Shown here: positions 34,401 to 46,826 of the stretch, one piece after another | Layout: each line of letters opens with the position of its first letter | Numbering within the stretch: the stretch's first letter is position 1 | Source: Dallia pectoralis | Taxonomy: Eukaryota; Chordata; Actinopteri; Esociformes; Umbridae | Length of the DNA: 64,000 nt | NCBI GenBank assembly: GCA_029465975.1 | Contig: CM055747.1 | Location: forward strand, 10,267,390-10,331,389 | Reading direction: 5' to 3' | Notes under the pieces: generated by a model | What the model saw: the letters and a program-made list of their open reading frames with translations, nothing else | Databases searched by the model: none | What the model was told of the DNA's origin: nothing | Program-made: the position numbers and the translations under genes

Positions 34401-35704
34401 GCAAAATACTGGCAGATGTGTTCCTGGCAATCACTACTGGTGGAATCTTACAAAATCAATTGCATCAAAGAATAAGATTGAGAATTTTACAAGAACATCA
34501 CTTAATAATCAGGAAAGAAAAACATAACCAAGAATATCATCAAAATTACTTGTTTATTTTGTACAATTGTTTTAAAGATGTCATGATATAACCGATTTAT
34601 TGGCCTGTTTGAAAAAGAAATACACAATGCGTGTATGCACTCATCAATTAGTCCAACCTGCTTCTTCTGGATTGGTCTTCTAGTCTTGCTGGATGCCACT
34701 TTTTTGCTGCTGGCTTTGGATCCATGCTCAGGATTTATGTCAATGAATTGCCTGAAAGACACAAAGAAACAAGCACCAATCAGCTATAGCAGTGCACCTT
34801 GTGCCCACCAATAGATGAGGATGTTTTTGTGGACCAACCTAAAGAGCTACTGATCACAGCAATCACAATAGCCAAAGACACAGCAGACATTTGCCCCTCT
34901 TACCTTTGGATGAACTCAAGTGTACACGCAGCCTCTTCATATTCGATGTTGAAGTAACTTGCAAAGACAGTGGTGAATGATGTTTACCAGCCACCTGTTA
35001 TTCTATTCTGACCATCCACTGCTCAGCTTCACCTGAAACCAAACAATATTTAAATAGATCAAAGAAAGGCACAAAGACATTGTTTCAGACTTGAGCATTA
35101 AGCAGACATGGGAGTACAGAAACGCACAGGATATCACCAAAGGACCCCTGCTATAACCGAAGCCTAAATGTAAAATTAATGGTGGATGTATGTTTCATTG
35201 GAAAAATGTATTGGTCTAACTTACATCTGCTTGAAAGATACATCTTTGTTGCATTGCCTGAATGGACAAGTAACTGCTGTGTCCTCAGTAATATGGATTT
35301 TCAAATGAAAGAACAAACTCTTCATATCATTACACCAAACACTGCAGAAATCCACATGGCATACTAAACTTAGATCAGCACGACACAATCTAGGATCAAC
35401 AACAGGGATTTATTCGACATGGTGTCTTAATTGGTGCGTTTTAAAAGCTGCACATTTGGTGTAAGTGCAACTTGGAATGTTTCTGTGGATTCGCATGTGC
35501 CTGGTGTATGAATATGTAGTTGACAGGGAAACATTGTGAATATAAATGCACAGAATAAGTGAGTTAAAGTCCTTACAATTTTTACCACAGGACATGCAGT
35601 GACGCGCGTGGATAACTCACTTGTTAGTTTGAGCCTCAGGTTCCAGCATCAATATGTTTCTGATTTTAACATCATACTGTTGAATAAAAGAAACCAAACT
35701 ATTT

Positions 35705-35998
35705 AAAACCGGCCCACGAGTACAGTGAAACCAACAAGCATTATATGAAACCGGCACACGAGTACAGTGAAACCAACAAGCATTATATGAAACCGGCACA
35801 CGAGTACAGTGAAACCAACAAGCATTATATGAAACCGGCACACGAGTACAGTGAAACCAACAAGCATTATATAAAACCGGCACACGAGTACAGTGAAACC
35901 AACAAGCATTATATGAAACCGGCACACGAGTACAATGAAACCAACAAGCATTATATAAAACCGGCACACGAGTACAGTGAAACCAACAAGCATTAGCT
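35705..35998. repeat. 42-bp minisatellite, about 7 copies
   Basis: The unit contains ATGAAACCGGCACACGAGTA and CAGTGAAACCAACAAGCATT, nearly identical across copies. Forty-two is divisible by three, so several frames stay open across the array (14-residue repeats such as MLVGFTVLVCRFHI on the minus strand). I do not regard those frames as genes. Confidence 0.92.
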
Positions 35999-36617
35999 GT
36001 CAGGAAAATATCAAATTTATCTGCGTGACTTACCAAACTTTGAGACGGAATCAGTGGTCGAAAAAATGGCGCAATCTTTCGTGGACGTTCCGCGAGATGT
36101 CGCCGATAATTACGTCGGATTAGAATCAGCTGCATTCAAATAAAAAACGCCAACCAGTCAAGTTAAACAGTAAACGACATAATACCATTTCTGGCTTTCT
36201 TAATACTTGTGTTGCCCCCTCTAAAGTTAGTTAGCTTGTTAGTTAGACACACCACCACTCGAGAGAAACATGCCTGCTAATGTCGTCAAAACAATCTGCA
36301 AACAATTATCCATATAGTGAAGCCAAAGTAAGATACATGGGATTTAAGTTGCTGTAAAAAACGTGTTAAAATTATAATAGTACAGCCACCGCAATAATTA
36401 ATTAGCATCTTACAACGATTCAAATCACTAAAGGCGCTCTGCCCTCACATATTTTAATCTGGAAATTACAGTAAAATACTGTTGCCGCATGAGTAGACGC
36501 TAGACCCGATCATATTTCCCACAATGCATTTATATATACAGTAATTGCCTGTATTACCAAGACACAGTAAATTACTGTTGGAAATAGGCTGTAAATTTAC
36601 AGCAATTTTTTACAGTG

Positions 36618-37903
36618 TTATTTATAAAGATGTATCATTGATAGATATTGTTATCGTTGTATTGCCCAGCCCTATATGGGGAAACACTATCTTTAATTAA
36701 TCTAAAGTTATTTTGCACATATACATCAATGCACATGTATGTAATAACTTTCCCCTTTCCCCTGTTTGCTTGTCTTGATTATTGGCATCCTAAACATTTT
36801 AACTGCCTGGCACATTCTTGGAGTTTGACATTTGATTTGTCTTAGATATTCATAATAACATAATTCTCAACATTTGGTAATGACTGTACTGTAATATTGT
36901 GTTTCAACAATTGCGAGTAACATATTAATGTTCTTTCTTTAATTTATTCGATTTTACTTCGTCCTCCACTGCCTCCAGAGTTGTTTCCTGGCATCTCTTG
37001 TTTTAAGGTTAGTCATTTAGGCCTGCGGCCTGGTGCCTCTGGTCTAATCACAGCCGTGATGATACAGAGCTCTATCACACTCCTACTCGTGCAATATTGC
37101 TTAAATTAAATAACAGGATGTTTGTTAAAGGCTTTGATAACGCATTCGATTACCCACATTAATTTAGGTGAAGTTTGGCACATATCATCAACATGGCTGG
37201 TTTTCCTTTGAATCTGAGGGACCAGTGGTTACATATTAGATCACAACCTGGTCTAAAACATATTGATTGCAGGGTCCTCAATTTGTCTATAAACTAATGC
37301 TCTCTTCATATAATATGATTATCTGTTCCACAGGCAATGTTCAGCCCCACTCATATTCCATATCCTGTCCAGTTTACAGCTCCAACACAGGTATACAGTG
37401 ACCATCATCACCCTAACATTTAATCTATAATTTGGTACTTAGCTGAAGTTCACTTCAGTCATGTGAAGTTTGCCATCAGGAACACAATATATGAGCAGAT
37501 GGATCTAACTAGGCTACTACTCAAACATTAGCTTACATACTGAAATCCACTGCTTCATCAATCCCTTATTTAATCAAAATGTATATCCCTGTTTGTTCCC
37601 TACATTTGCTACGTGTGTCTGATTTACAGCAATGTACAGTTACTCCCAACAGCTATTGTTTTTTACTGGATGTATTGTACACCTCAGCTGTGCTGTTGCA
37701 GTTTTTGTTGCTGTGCTGCTCAATAATGGAATAATAACCATAATTTAGGTCAAAATTCAAATGACTGTGTAAAATAGTATTGAAGTCCAGAAGCTGAGTT
37801 GAATCAAAGTCCAGCAGGACTTGTGGCGTGATTTTGGACTTGGGAGCATGATTCTGATTTCTTTCTCTTTTGATTGTCTTTGGTTTTGTTTTTTTTCTGA
37901 AGC
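36618..37903. other. Intergenic; hAT-type end and possible small exons
   Basis: 36625-36676 (GATATTGTTATCGTTGTATTGCCCAGCCCTA) looks like the right end of another hAT-type element, with no left partner seen. Two AG...GT-bounded stretches, about 36978-37008 and 37335-37391, could be 5' non-coding exons of the transposase that follows. Confidence 0.25.
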
Positions 37904-39855
37904 ATGGCAAGTGAACCATCATACTGGACATGGAAACGTAAATCCAGGGAAAGAGTAAAAGAGCAACTGGCTTCCATTCAGTCTGAATTTGATGTTGTTG
38001 ATGGAGATAATGTCATTGATGAGGATGGAGTCATTGATGAGGATAGAGTCATTGAAGGTTTTCCATGTTATGTCGAAGAGATAGATTTAGAGGCAATTTT
38101 GTCTGATGAGGTTTTGATCTCTGATTCTGAGAGTGAAACAAATGTAAATGATTTAGAAGATAAATTGACGACATGGGCACTTGAAGAAAATGTTACACAC
38201 AGTGCTTTGAACAAATTATTGCGAATACTTAAGTGCCATCACCCATCGCTGCCATTAGATGCTCGTACTCTTTTGAAGACCACATGATCTGAAGTAATTG
38301 CTCTCCAAGAGAAGGCTGGCGGGACATATCACTACTTTGGGATCCTGCCGTCGATGAAGTCGACCCTAGAGGCATATCGCAGTAACTTGACCAGTGGAAT
38401 GTGCCCTAAACTTCAGATCAATGTCGATGGCTTGCCATTGTTTAGAAGTTCATCAACTCAATTTTGGCCAATACTTGGGTTTGTCCAAAACCTCCCCAAC
38501 CATAAGCCATTTGTGATTGCCCTTTTTGCTGGAAATGGGAAACCTGAACTTTATGAGTACATGGAGGATTTTGTTGAGGACATCAACAATTTGGAGAAGG
38601 TTTTTTTTTCGCAAAGAAATTCCCTTGTCTCTAAAGTTGGAGGCCATGGTTTGTGATGCACCAGTACTTGAACTGTGTTAAAGGCCACACTGGTTATTCG
38701 GCGTGTGAAAAGTGCACCCAAGAAAGTGAATACTTGAATAACCGTGTGGTTTTTCCCATCACTGATGCACCCCTCCGACGAGATGAGGACTTCATCGACA
38801 TGACTGATGAAGCTCATCACCTTGGGTCCTCACCCCTTCTTGCCACCTCTTTAGGCTTGGTCAGTGGTTTCCCTCTGGACTTCATGCACCTTGTCTGCTT
38901 GGGAGTCATGAGGCGTCTAGTTTACCTCTGGCTTAAGGGTCCATTGTCATGTAGGCTCTCAAGTGGACAGGTGAATATGCTCTCTGAACAATTAGAGAAC
39001 GTAAGGAGATACACACCAGTAGAATTTAACCGGCAGCCAAGAACACTGACAGAGATAGACAGGTGGAAGGCGTCTGAGTTCCGGCAGCTCCTGCTTTACA
39101 CTGGGCCTGTGCTCCTGAAGTCCTTTCTGCATGCAGCAGTTTACAAGCACTTCCTGCTTTTTTTGTGGGAATATTGATCCTCTCTAGCAAAAAGCTGTTT
39201 GCCACCTACACAGACTATGCGAAAAATGCCCTTGTTCTCTTTGTGCAGCACTTCAGGAAGATGTATGGTGATACCTACATTTCTTACAATGTACACAATC
39301 TTGTGCACCTTACACAAGATGCCAAGGTGCATGGAACACTGGATTGTTTCAGTGCGTTTAAGTTTGAGAATTTCATGAAGACTCTAAAGAAAATGGTTCG
39401 AAAGCCACAATCTCCCTGCTCCCAGGTAGTGAAGCGGATCCTCGAGAGGGGTACCACTCCAGTGCCACGGGTGGTAGGCTTGGGCCTGAGAAGGGAACAT
39501 GTAAATGGACCACTGCCAGCCATGTTTCCTAATGCTGTTCAGTACTCCGTGTACAAAACAGAGCAATTCACACAGAAATTAGACAGGGCGAACTGCTATG
39601 TCAGTATAGAGGGTAGTGGCCAAAATTAGGAATATAATTTCAGACAACAAGGACATTTACCTCCTCTACTCAACCTTTTCCCAGCAGTCAAGTTTTTTTG
39701 AGTACCCTGAACCCTCAACAGTGTTTGGTGTGTATTTGATGGACAGTCTATCAGACTCAACACAGCTGTGTAATGTTGGACAAGTAGAAAAGAAGCTTTA
39801 TGTAATTCCTCATGGACAACAGTTTGTTGCTATGCCCTTATTACATGTGCACTGA
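37904..39855 (+). pseudogene. EnSpm/CACTA-like transposase, multiply broken
   Basis: Collinear frames give an acidic N-terminus (MASEPSYWTWKRKSRERVKE), then LKCHHPSLPLDARTLLKT, MCPKLQINVDGLPLF (first catalytic-type D), a CxxC-containing HTGYSACEKCTQES, FPLDFMHLVCLGVMRRL (D..H signature), YNVHNLVHL and a C-terminal LFVQHFRKMYG to VVGLG region. This order is that of animal EnSpm transposases. Lesions: TGA at 38285-38287 (probable CGA), frameshifts near 38640-38680, near 39165 in a T run, and near 39610-39630. The frame ends at 39855. The element boundaries were not found. Confidence 0.7.
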
Positions 39856-40189
39856 GTCCAGTTTATCATTTCAACATAGATTTGATCAGTACAGAAAAAA
39901 GTGATTTTGACCTTTACTGTACTATTAATTTTGCATCAGAAAAGCGTATACCTTATAGTGGCCTTCGATGAAGGAGCGAGTGGACCGGTTGCAAGGGAAT
40001 GGTTTACAGGTAGGCCAGGGCAATGTAGTGGAAATATTTATCTTTGACCTAGATAAGGCTACGGGAGAACTCCATTGTCAACATCAGGTTAATGCCGAGT
40101 GCTGTAACACTGCAAATGTTATGTTTTATGTTGGTATAAAAATGTGTCAACTGTCTATCACTGTCAATAAAAGGTATTTTTTATCACTC
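39856..40189. other. Short intergenic interval
   Basis: One open stretch (39968-40201) has no recognised domain. It ends at the splice acceptor of the next gene's first identified exon. Confidence 0.3.
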
Positions 40190-40695
40190 AGGCGAAAATG
40201 ATGGAGGCATGGCTTGGTGGCCTCCATATAAAGACTCATACAAAAAAGTATTTTAAAGAGGACATTACCTAACCCATCTAAAGGATGGAAACAGTACTCT
40301 TGTCGAATACTACATGAGACAAGTAAGGGTGGGGGGTTAAGATGTTCTGATGTTACTCATTGTACTTTCTATGTTGATGTTGTGATATAGAATTAATTGG
40401 TAACATACAATACTAAACATTGCCTACAGGCTGCTTTGAAAGTCTCAGTAAGAGGTGGGGCCTGTCCTGCCACACCTCTGATCTGAATACAGACAAAGAT
40501 GAGCTGCCAGCAGATCGCCAGCAGAGAAAGTGAGCATCATATGTTGTTTGACTTTTTGATCATCTTTGTAATCACACAGAGTCACCCGTCATATTTCTCT
40601 CTGTTCGACGTGATCAATATGAAAACTAATTTTTGTAAAAACGTTTCATTTACAGACCATCGCGACTTAGATCACCATCGCCACCACCATCATCG

Positions 40696-41368
40696 TGTCA
40701 CGATCTGCCCTTGGCAGATGACGGGAGATAAACACAGGCGCAGAGCATACTTCTAATTTGAAGTCTTTATTCATTATGCAGGCAAGACAGGCACTGAACA
40801 TAAGAACTGAAACACTGAAACACACAGAAAAGACAACCAATCAAAATAGGGTAGACCAGAACACAGTGAACACTAAACACAAAAACCCATAACCTACAAT
40901 GAACCAACTGGAAAACAAGCAACATGAACAAACTGCCACACAAAGAACCTGACCAAACTAACATACATAGAACCTGAACAAACTGACATGCATAGAATAC
41001 GACCAAACGTACCAACAGAAACCAACATACCTTAAACAATGACCCAACAATGACAGACAGGAAACCACAGAACTAAAATACATGAACGAACAAGGAAATA
41101 CATCTAACAAACGACAAAGTAACATGCATACCGACATGGAACATAGACCTAGACCTAGAACTAGAACTAGAACTAGAACTAGAACCCAACGTACCTGAAA
41201 CAATGACCGACACAGACCAAACTAAATGCAGACACTAACGAACTGAACACAAAACAGGTGAGAACCAAACACAGGTGTAAGACATTGTCCTTGATGAATT
41301 GCCACTCCGAGGTGGCAGGGGGAGTGTCAACCCTGGCATGAAGGGGGACAGAGGCAGTTCGTTACACA
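40696..41368 (-). repeat. Solo LTR inside an exon of the second DUF4806-type gene
   Basis: Minus strand runs TGTGTAACGAACTGCC to CAGATCGTGACA, with AATAAA about 70 bases before its end. The target duplication is CATCG (40691-40695) versus TATCG (41369-41373), 4 of 5 bases. Removing it restores a continuous proline-rich exon reading (SPPPSS then CPSSDTQTAPQ). A CTAGAA-type simple repeat lies at 41145-41186. Confidence 0.75.
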
Positions 41369-42570
41369 TATCGTGCCCTTCATCAGACACCCAAACTGCA
41401 CCACAAATATCACAGGCAAATAAAAAGAAAACGCACAACAAACCTCCCAAAAAAAAACCTCCTCTCCCTCCCCTCCTACCTATGGCTGGAAACAACATCA
41501 GAGCTGGCAAGTGGGATAACTATTTTGACCTTAAGTTTCCATATGTCCATTAGAAAATTAATTACACGCTCATACTAGTGATTATGTCTGATAAGAATTT
41601 GTATTTGTAATCTTTGTGTTTAAAATTTTTTTAATTTGAATCCTTGTTTTTTAAATGGCCATGACAGTGACAAACAGGGAGCAGCTTTCTGTAGCCCACC
41701 CAAGTTTCCATCAAAGGAGCAAGCCTATTAAGACATTTTATATGTATATTGCTGCACTTCTCATACAGTGAATATCAGATGTAGATATCTAAGGTGCAAA
41801 TCTTATGGTTGATGTGCCTTTCGATTTTTCTGTTGTAACCTTTTTTAATCCTCTTGAAGTGTCAGTAAGAAGAAAGCTGGCCCACCCTCCCACCCCTCGT
41901 TTAACTCCTCCAGCCCATCCCACATCATCGTATAGTGAAGGTAAGTGCCCCCTCTATAGTAAAATGCATCAGGTCCCTAAACTCAAGCAGACACAGTGTA
42001 CTGCACAGGTCCACAGCACATACCATAGTTTGATGTTCCAGATATGATTTTTGAGTTTGTTAGTGTGATCAGTAAGCCAAGATTTTCTGTCTTTTTAAGA
42101 GACCGCAGTTAATATTCGAGAAGAGGCGCCAGGACTGGAGGACTGTAGGACTGAAGGCTTTCCTGACTGTAAGCTATTTAAGACGCAGACCAATAACACA
42201 CTGACACACACTAACGCACACAATAGCAAACTCACTTGGGCTGTCAATCTTCCTCTATAATATTATTCGAATTCCATTCCTTTTTTTTTGTAACCAGCAT
42301 TAATGTGTTTTTCCACATTAGTGAATGAGGACCTTCTTCTTACTGAATGTAAGTTTCCGTTAAATATGTGATGCATTGGGTCTTTAAACTTGTGGCTTTA
42401 AGCACACTTGAAAAGTTTAAGAGCCCAAAGCCTACTTCCTGTTTGGCAGTTTCACCATCTAATGTTATAATTTCATAGTGACAACCATTAATTGGCAGCA
42501 GGAAGCCGAATATGAAGGGCTGGGCTCTCCTGAACGTAAGCTATTTAGCATGCAGATGGAGAACACACTG

Positions 42571-42603
42571 AGACAGACACACACACACACACACACACAC
42601 ACA
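42571..42603 (+). repeat. (AC)n microsatellite
   Basis: A pure AC run in the intron after the GLGSPE exon. It recurs slightly longer at 44659-44691 in the duplicate copy. Confidence 0.95.
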
Positions 42604-43239
42604 GGTAATCATTCATCTTTGTTTTAACCTTTTTAATCGTTGTGTTTCAAGTGTCTGTGAACACAAACATGCCGCAGTGTCGTGAAACCCCTCTACCCCG
42701 TCCAGGCCTTCCACACAGGACCCCTCAAAGTAAGACATATTTTAGTGTATGATGTGTTTTATGTCTCTGTACTTCTTACTCTGTGTTATGTAGGCTGTGT
42801 TATGTAGGCTAGTGGCTGAGACAGAGTAGTCACTAAAGTAGCTGGCTGCCTTTCGGTTTTAATTTGGCTGGGAAGTCTCTCTGTTTCTGTCTGTCTGTCT
42901 GTCTGTCAATTCAATTAGCTTAATTGGCATGACAAACAGGCGTTCATATTGTCAAAGCATATGAAAAACAACAAAAATGTTATAAAACACAAACTATAGA
43001 TTACAAATTTAAGGTTATAGTATTTGCAATCATTTGCTCAGTGACTGGAGCGATCTGTTTTAGTTTGAGTCCCACTGGTTGTTCTCTTCTCGTGGCAAGC
43101 GGTCACGTATCTTGCAGCTATGGCTGCACAGCCTGGGGTTTCGCCCAGCAGGTATGGGGGTTTAAGGGTGGGAGGTTGGTCATCAAATTTGTTGTTGAAT
43201 TTTTGTAAATAAGGGGAAGAACGTATCTGTAAGTATCTG

Positions 43240-43347
43240 TCTCTGTCTCTCTGTCTCTCTGTCTCTCTTTGTCACTCACTCACACTCACTCACTCACACT
43301 CACTCACACTCACTCACTCACTCACTCACTCACACTCACTCACACAG
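43240..43347 (+). repeat. (TCTG/TCTC)n and (ACTC)n simple repeats
   Basis: CTCACTCACACTCACTCACT-type repeats precede the acceptor of the QRFARSAPAG exon, with a counterpart at 45310-45415. Confidence 0.9.
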
Positions 43348-43706
43348 TTGTATTAAAAAAACAAGACACATTTCATACTTTGTATTTTTGTTAACACCTA
43401 TTTTTTTCGGTTTTCCACAGGTCAAAGATTTGCCAGATCAGCTCCTGCTGGATGCACAGGTATTTTGGGCAGGTTTTCTCTGCTGTTGTCAGTAAACTAC
43501 TGCATTGCTTGTTAATTGTTTTTTGTATAATTTTGTACATTTTCTTCCTGTACTTTCCCCAGCTGTTTGAAGGCTCCTTTTGGAGCAGGTCGGAGAACTG
43601 CAGCTTAAAATGGATTATGTAATCAAACTACTTCAAAAAAATAATTCTGTTCCTGAAGAAAATGTCAATTTGAACATGCTACTGTGATACACACAAAGTG
43701 TATGCA

Positions 43707-43950
43707 ATTAACTGTCAATTAAAGATAGTAAAGTAAAGAAATGAGACCGGGTGACAAACAGTGATTTATGTTGAGGTTGGTTACAAAAGTGATGTAATGG
43801 GATAGGTAAAAAAGTAAAAACAACTGTTGTGCTAAATTGAGTTATTGTGCATTAAATAAAGCATACATCTGCAGAGGAGCTGTGAAAGAGCAGACGCGAC
43901 TCTCATTTCTTTTATTTGAACCCTGTTTTACAGGTTACAGTAATCTGTCA
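43707..43950 (+). repeat. 244-bp block E' (copy of 46583-46826)
   Basis: Begins ATTAACTGTCAATTAAAGAT and ends CTGTCA. Matches 46583-46826 without length change. It contains the splice acceptor TTTTACAG and the first 17 bases of the DUF4806 exon. Confidence 0.93.
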
Positions 43951-44659
43951 AGAAGAAAGCTGGCCCACCCTCCCACCCCTCGTTTAACTCCTCCAGCCCA
44001 TCCCACATCATCGTATAGTGAAGGTAAGTGCCCCCTCTATAGTAAAATGCATCAGGTCCCTAAACTCAAGCAGACACAGTGTACTGCACAGGTCCACAGC
44101 ACATACCATAGTTTGATGTTCCAGATATGATTTTTGAGTTTGTTAGTGTGATCAGTAAGCCAAGATTTTCTGTCTTTTTAAGAGACCGCAGTTAATATTC
44201 GAGAAGAGGCGCCAGGACTGGAGGACTGTAGGACTGAAGGCTTTCCTGACTGTAAGCTATTTAAGACGCAGACCAATAACACACTGACAGACACTAACGC
44301 ACACAATAGCAAACTCACTTGGGCTGTCAATCTTCCTCTATAATATTATTCGAATTCCATTCCTTTTTTTTTGTAACCAGCATTAATGTGTTTTTCCACA
44401 TTAGTGAATGAGGACCTTCTTCTTACTGAATGTAAGTTTCCGTTAAATATGTGATGCATTGGGTCTTTAAACTTGTGGCTTTAAGCACACTTGAAAAGTT
44501 TAAGAGCCCAAAGCCTACTTCCTGTTTGGCAGTTTCACCATCTAATGTTATAATTTCATAGTGACAACCATTAATTGGCAGCAGGAAGCCGAATATGAAG
44601 GGCTGGGCTCTCCTGAACGTAAGCTATTTAGCATGCAGATGGAGAACACACTGAGACAG

Positions 44660-44691
<32 letters not shown>

Positions 44692-45773
44692 AATCATTCA
44701 TCTTTGTTTTAACCTTTTTAATCGTTGTGTTTCAAGTGTCTGTGAACACAAACATGCCGCAGTGTCGTGAAACCCCTCTACCCCGTCCAGGCCTTCCACA
44801 CAGGACCCCTCAAAGTAAGACATATTTTAGTGTATGATGTGTTTTATGTCTCTGTACTTCTTACTCTGTGTTATGTAGGCTAGTGGCTGAGACAGAGTAG
44901 TCACTAAAGTAGCTGGCTGCCTTTCGGTTTTAATTTGGCTGGGAAGTCTCTCTGTTTCTGTCTGTCTGTCTGTCTGTCAATTCAATTAGCTTAATTGGCA
45001 TGACAAACAGGCGTTCATATTGTCAAAGCATATGAAAAACAACAAAAATGTTATAAAACACAAACTATAGATTACAAATTTAAGGTTATAGTATTTGCAA
45101 TCATTTGCTCAGTGACTGGAGCGATCTGTTTTAGTTTGAGTCCCACTGGTTGTTCTCTTCTCGTGGCAAGCGGTCACGTATCTTGCAGCTATGGCTGCAC
45201 AGCCTGGGGTTTCGCCCAGCAGGTATGGGGGTTTAAGGGTGGGAGGTTGGTCATCAAATTTGTTGTTGAATTTTTGTAAATAAGGGGAAGAACGTATCTG
45301 TAAGTATCTGTCTCTGTCTCTCTGTCTCTCTGTCTCTCTTTGTCACTCACTCACACTCACTCACTCACACTCACTCACACTCACTCACTCACTCACTCAC
45401 ACTCACTCACACAGTTGTATTAAAAAAACAAGACACATTTCATACTTTGTATTTTTGTTAACACCTATTTTTTTCGGTTTTCCACAGGTCAAAGATTTGC
45501 CAGATCAGCTCCTGCTGGATGCACAGGTATTTTGGGCAGGTTTTCTCTGCTGTTGTCAGTAAACTACTGCATTGCTTGTTAATTGTTTTTTGTATAATTT
45601 TGTACATTTTCTTCCTGTACTTTCCCCAGCTGTTTGAAGGCTCCTTTTGGAGCAGGTCGGAGAACTGCAGCTTAAAATGGATTATGTAATCAAACTACTT
45701 CAAAAAAATAATTCTGTTCCTGAAGAAAATGTCAATTTGAACATGCTACTGTGATACACACAAAGTGTATGCA
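43950..45773 (+). repeat. Tandem duplication, unit A copy 2
   Basis: Second copy of the block. The left junction falls inside an exon: CTGTCA is followed by AGAAGAAAGCTGG instead of the GCTGGGTCTCC seen at 46827. This shows directly that copy 2 was joined to a broken copy of the downstream exon. Confidence 0.95.
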
Positions 45774-46582
45774 CAATTATTTTCTTCTTTTTTTTTCTCT
45801 CCAATGTGTATATTGTTATGAGGTAACTGATTGCACTAATTTTATTGATGCAGTGTTGAAATGCAAATTAATATTTACATTTATATGGATTTGGAAGAGG
45901 GACTTTTATTTTGACATTTTGGCTGGAGAGTCGCGGACTTAAACTGCGCATGCTTCCTCATATCTGCAGAGGAGCTGTGAAAGAGCAGACGCGACTCTCG
46001 TTTCTTTTATTTGAACCCTGTTTTACAGGTAAAAACATGGGCATACAAAAGAGAAACGTTTGAATATATTAAGACAATTGCACTATAACCGTGTTTGATG
46101 AGTAAAAAGCGAAAGTAAAGTGTTAAATGCATTTTATTTGATGACGTGTTGGTTGCCCTGGTGTATGATCACTTTAACATAAGGAAAATAAGTTTAAGTC
46201 ATGCTTCAGTGGCCATCGTACTCAACAAATGTTGCATTAATAGTTTGTTAGTCATAAGAAGTTTGTTTGCTCATGTTAATGAGTCAATAGGTAGCGTTAA
46301 GTGTATCTTTGAAGCTCACTCTGTGTTCACATTTGTCGCTCTCGCCTGTCACGTGACCAGGCACTGAGGGGAGAATAGAAAGCCACTGAATATCTGTATA
46401 TTCATCATCATCCATTCCGTTGGAGGTAAAATAGTGAATTGTGGTTCACAATGGTGTTAAGGAACAAGTGCCTTCTGGAAACAGAGTTTCCCAGTACATA
46501 TGGATTTATTTCATACTAAATCTTATTGTGTTAATGAATATTTTTTATTTCTGGTTGCAGAATATATTTATAAGATATAGAA
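45774..46582 (+). other. Interval present only after the second duplicate
   Basis: 809 bp missing between units A and E' in the first copy. It contains a second copy of the exon acceptor region (45963-46028). No gene recognised. Its absence from copy 1 implies a deletion there or a later insertion here. Confidence 0.7.
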
Positions 46583-46826
46583 ATTAACTGTCAATTAAAG
46601 ATAGTAAAGTAAAGAAATGAGACCGGGTGACAAACAGTGATTTATGTTGAGGTTGGTTACAAAAGTGATGTAATGGGATAGGTAAAAAAGTAAAAACAAC
46701 TGTTGTGCTAAATTGAGTTATTGTGCATTAAATAAAGCATACATCTGCAGAGGAGCTGTGAAAGAGCAGACGCGACTCTCATTTCTTTTATTTGAACCCT
46801 GTTTTACAGGTTACAGTAATCTGTCA
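46583..46826 (+). repeat. 244-bp block E (original position)
   Basis: Continues into the true DUF4806 exon. Part of it (GCAGAGGAGCTGTGAAAGAG through TTTTACAG) also recurs at 45963-46028, so three copies of this acceptor region exist. Confidence 0.93.

Larger units (their letters stand above)
33994..36617. mobile_element. Non-autonomous CACTA/EnSpm-like element
   Basis: The ends are CACTGTAAGAAATG on the left and, reverse-complemented, CACTGTAAAAAATTGCTGTA on the right. Sub-terminal CTGTAAATTTACAG-type palindromes lie inside both. The flanking duplication is short (TT). CACTG ends and many internal CTGTAA repeats fit the EnSpm/CACTA superfamily. The 2.6-kb interior holds two minisatellites and no transposase; a small minus frame at 34502-34762 has no recognisable domain. 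Confidence 0.6.
41867..43706 (+). repeat. Tandem duplication, unit A copy 1
   Basis: 1840 bp, almost identical to 43950-45773, covering seven small exons. Differences include a 14-bp duplication near 42795 (TTATGTAGGCTGTG), CA-repeat length, and single changes such as CTGACACACA versus CTGACAGACA. Confidence 0.95.

Noticed and set aside
35705..35998. Possible CRISPR-like array
   Set aside because: Units are direct 42-bp repeats with no variable spacers, in a eukaryotic genome; it is a minisatellite.
35703..36135. Long minus and plus frames (up to 172 codons) across 35703-36135
   Set aside because: They are products of the 42-bp minisatellite, whose length is a multiple of three; several frames stay open and none has normal composition outside the array.
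16604..36676. Pairing the hAT-like end at 36676 with the start at 16604
   Set aside because: The end at 33570 matches better (17 of 19 terminal bases) and is followed by CTGGACAT, nearly the same 8 bases as precede 16604.
41235..41510. Hydrophobic 91-codon minus frame
   Set aside because: It overlaps the solo LTR and the coding exon on the opposite strand; no supporting signals.
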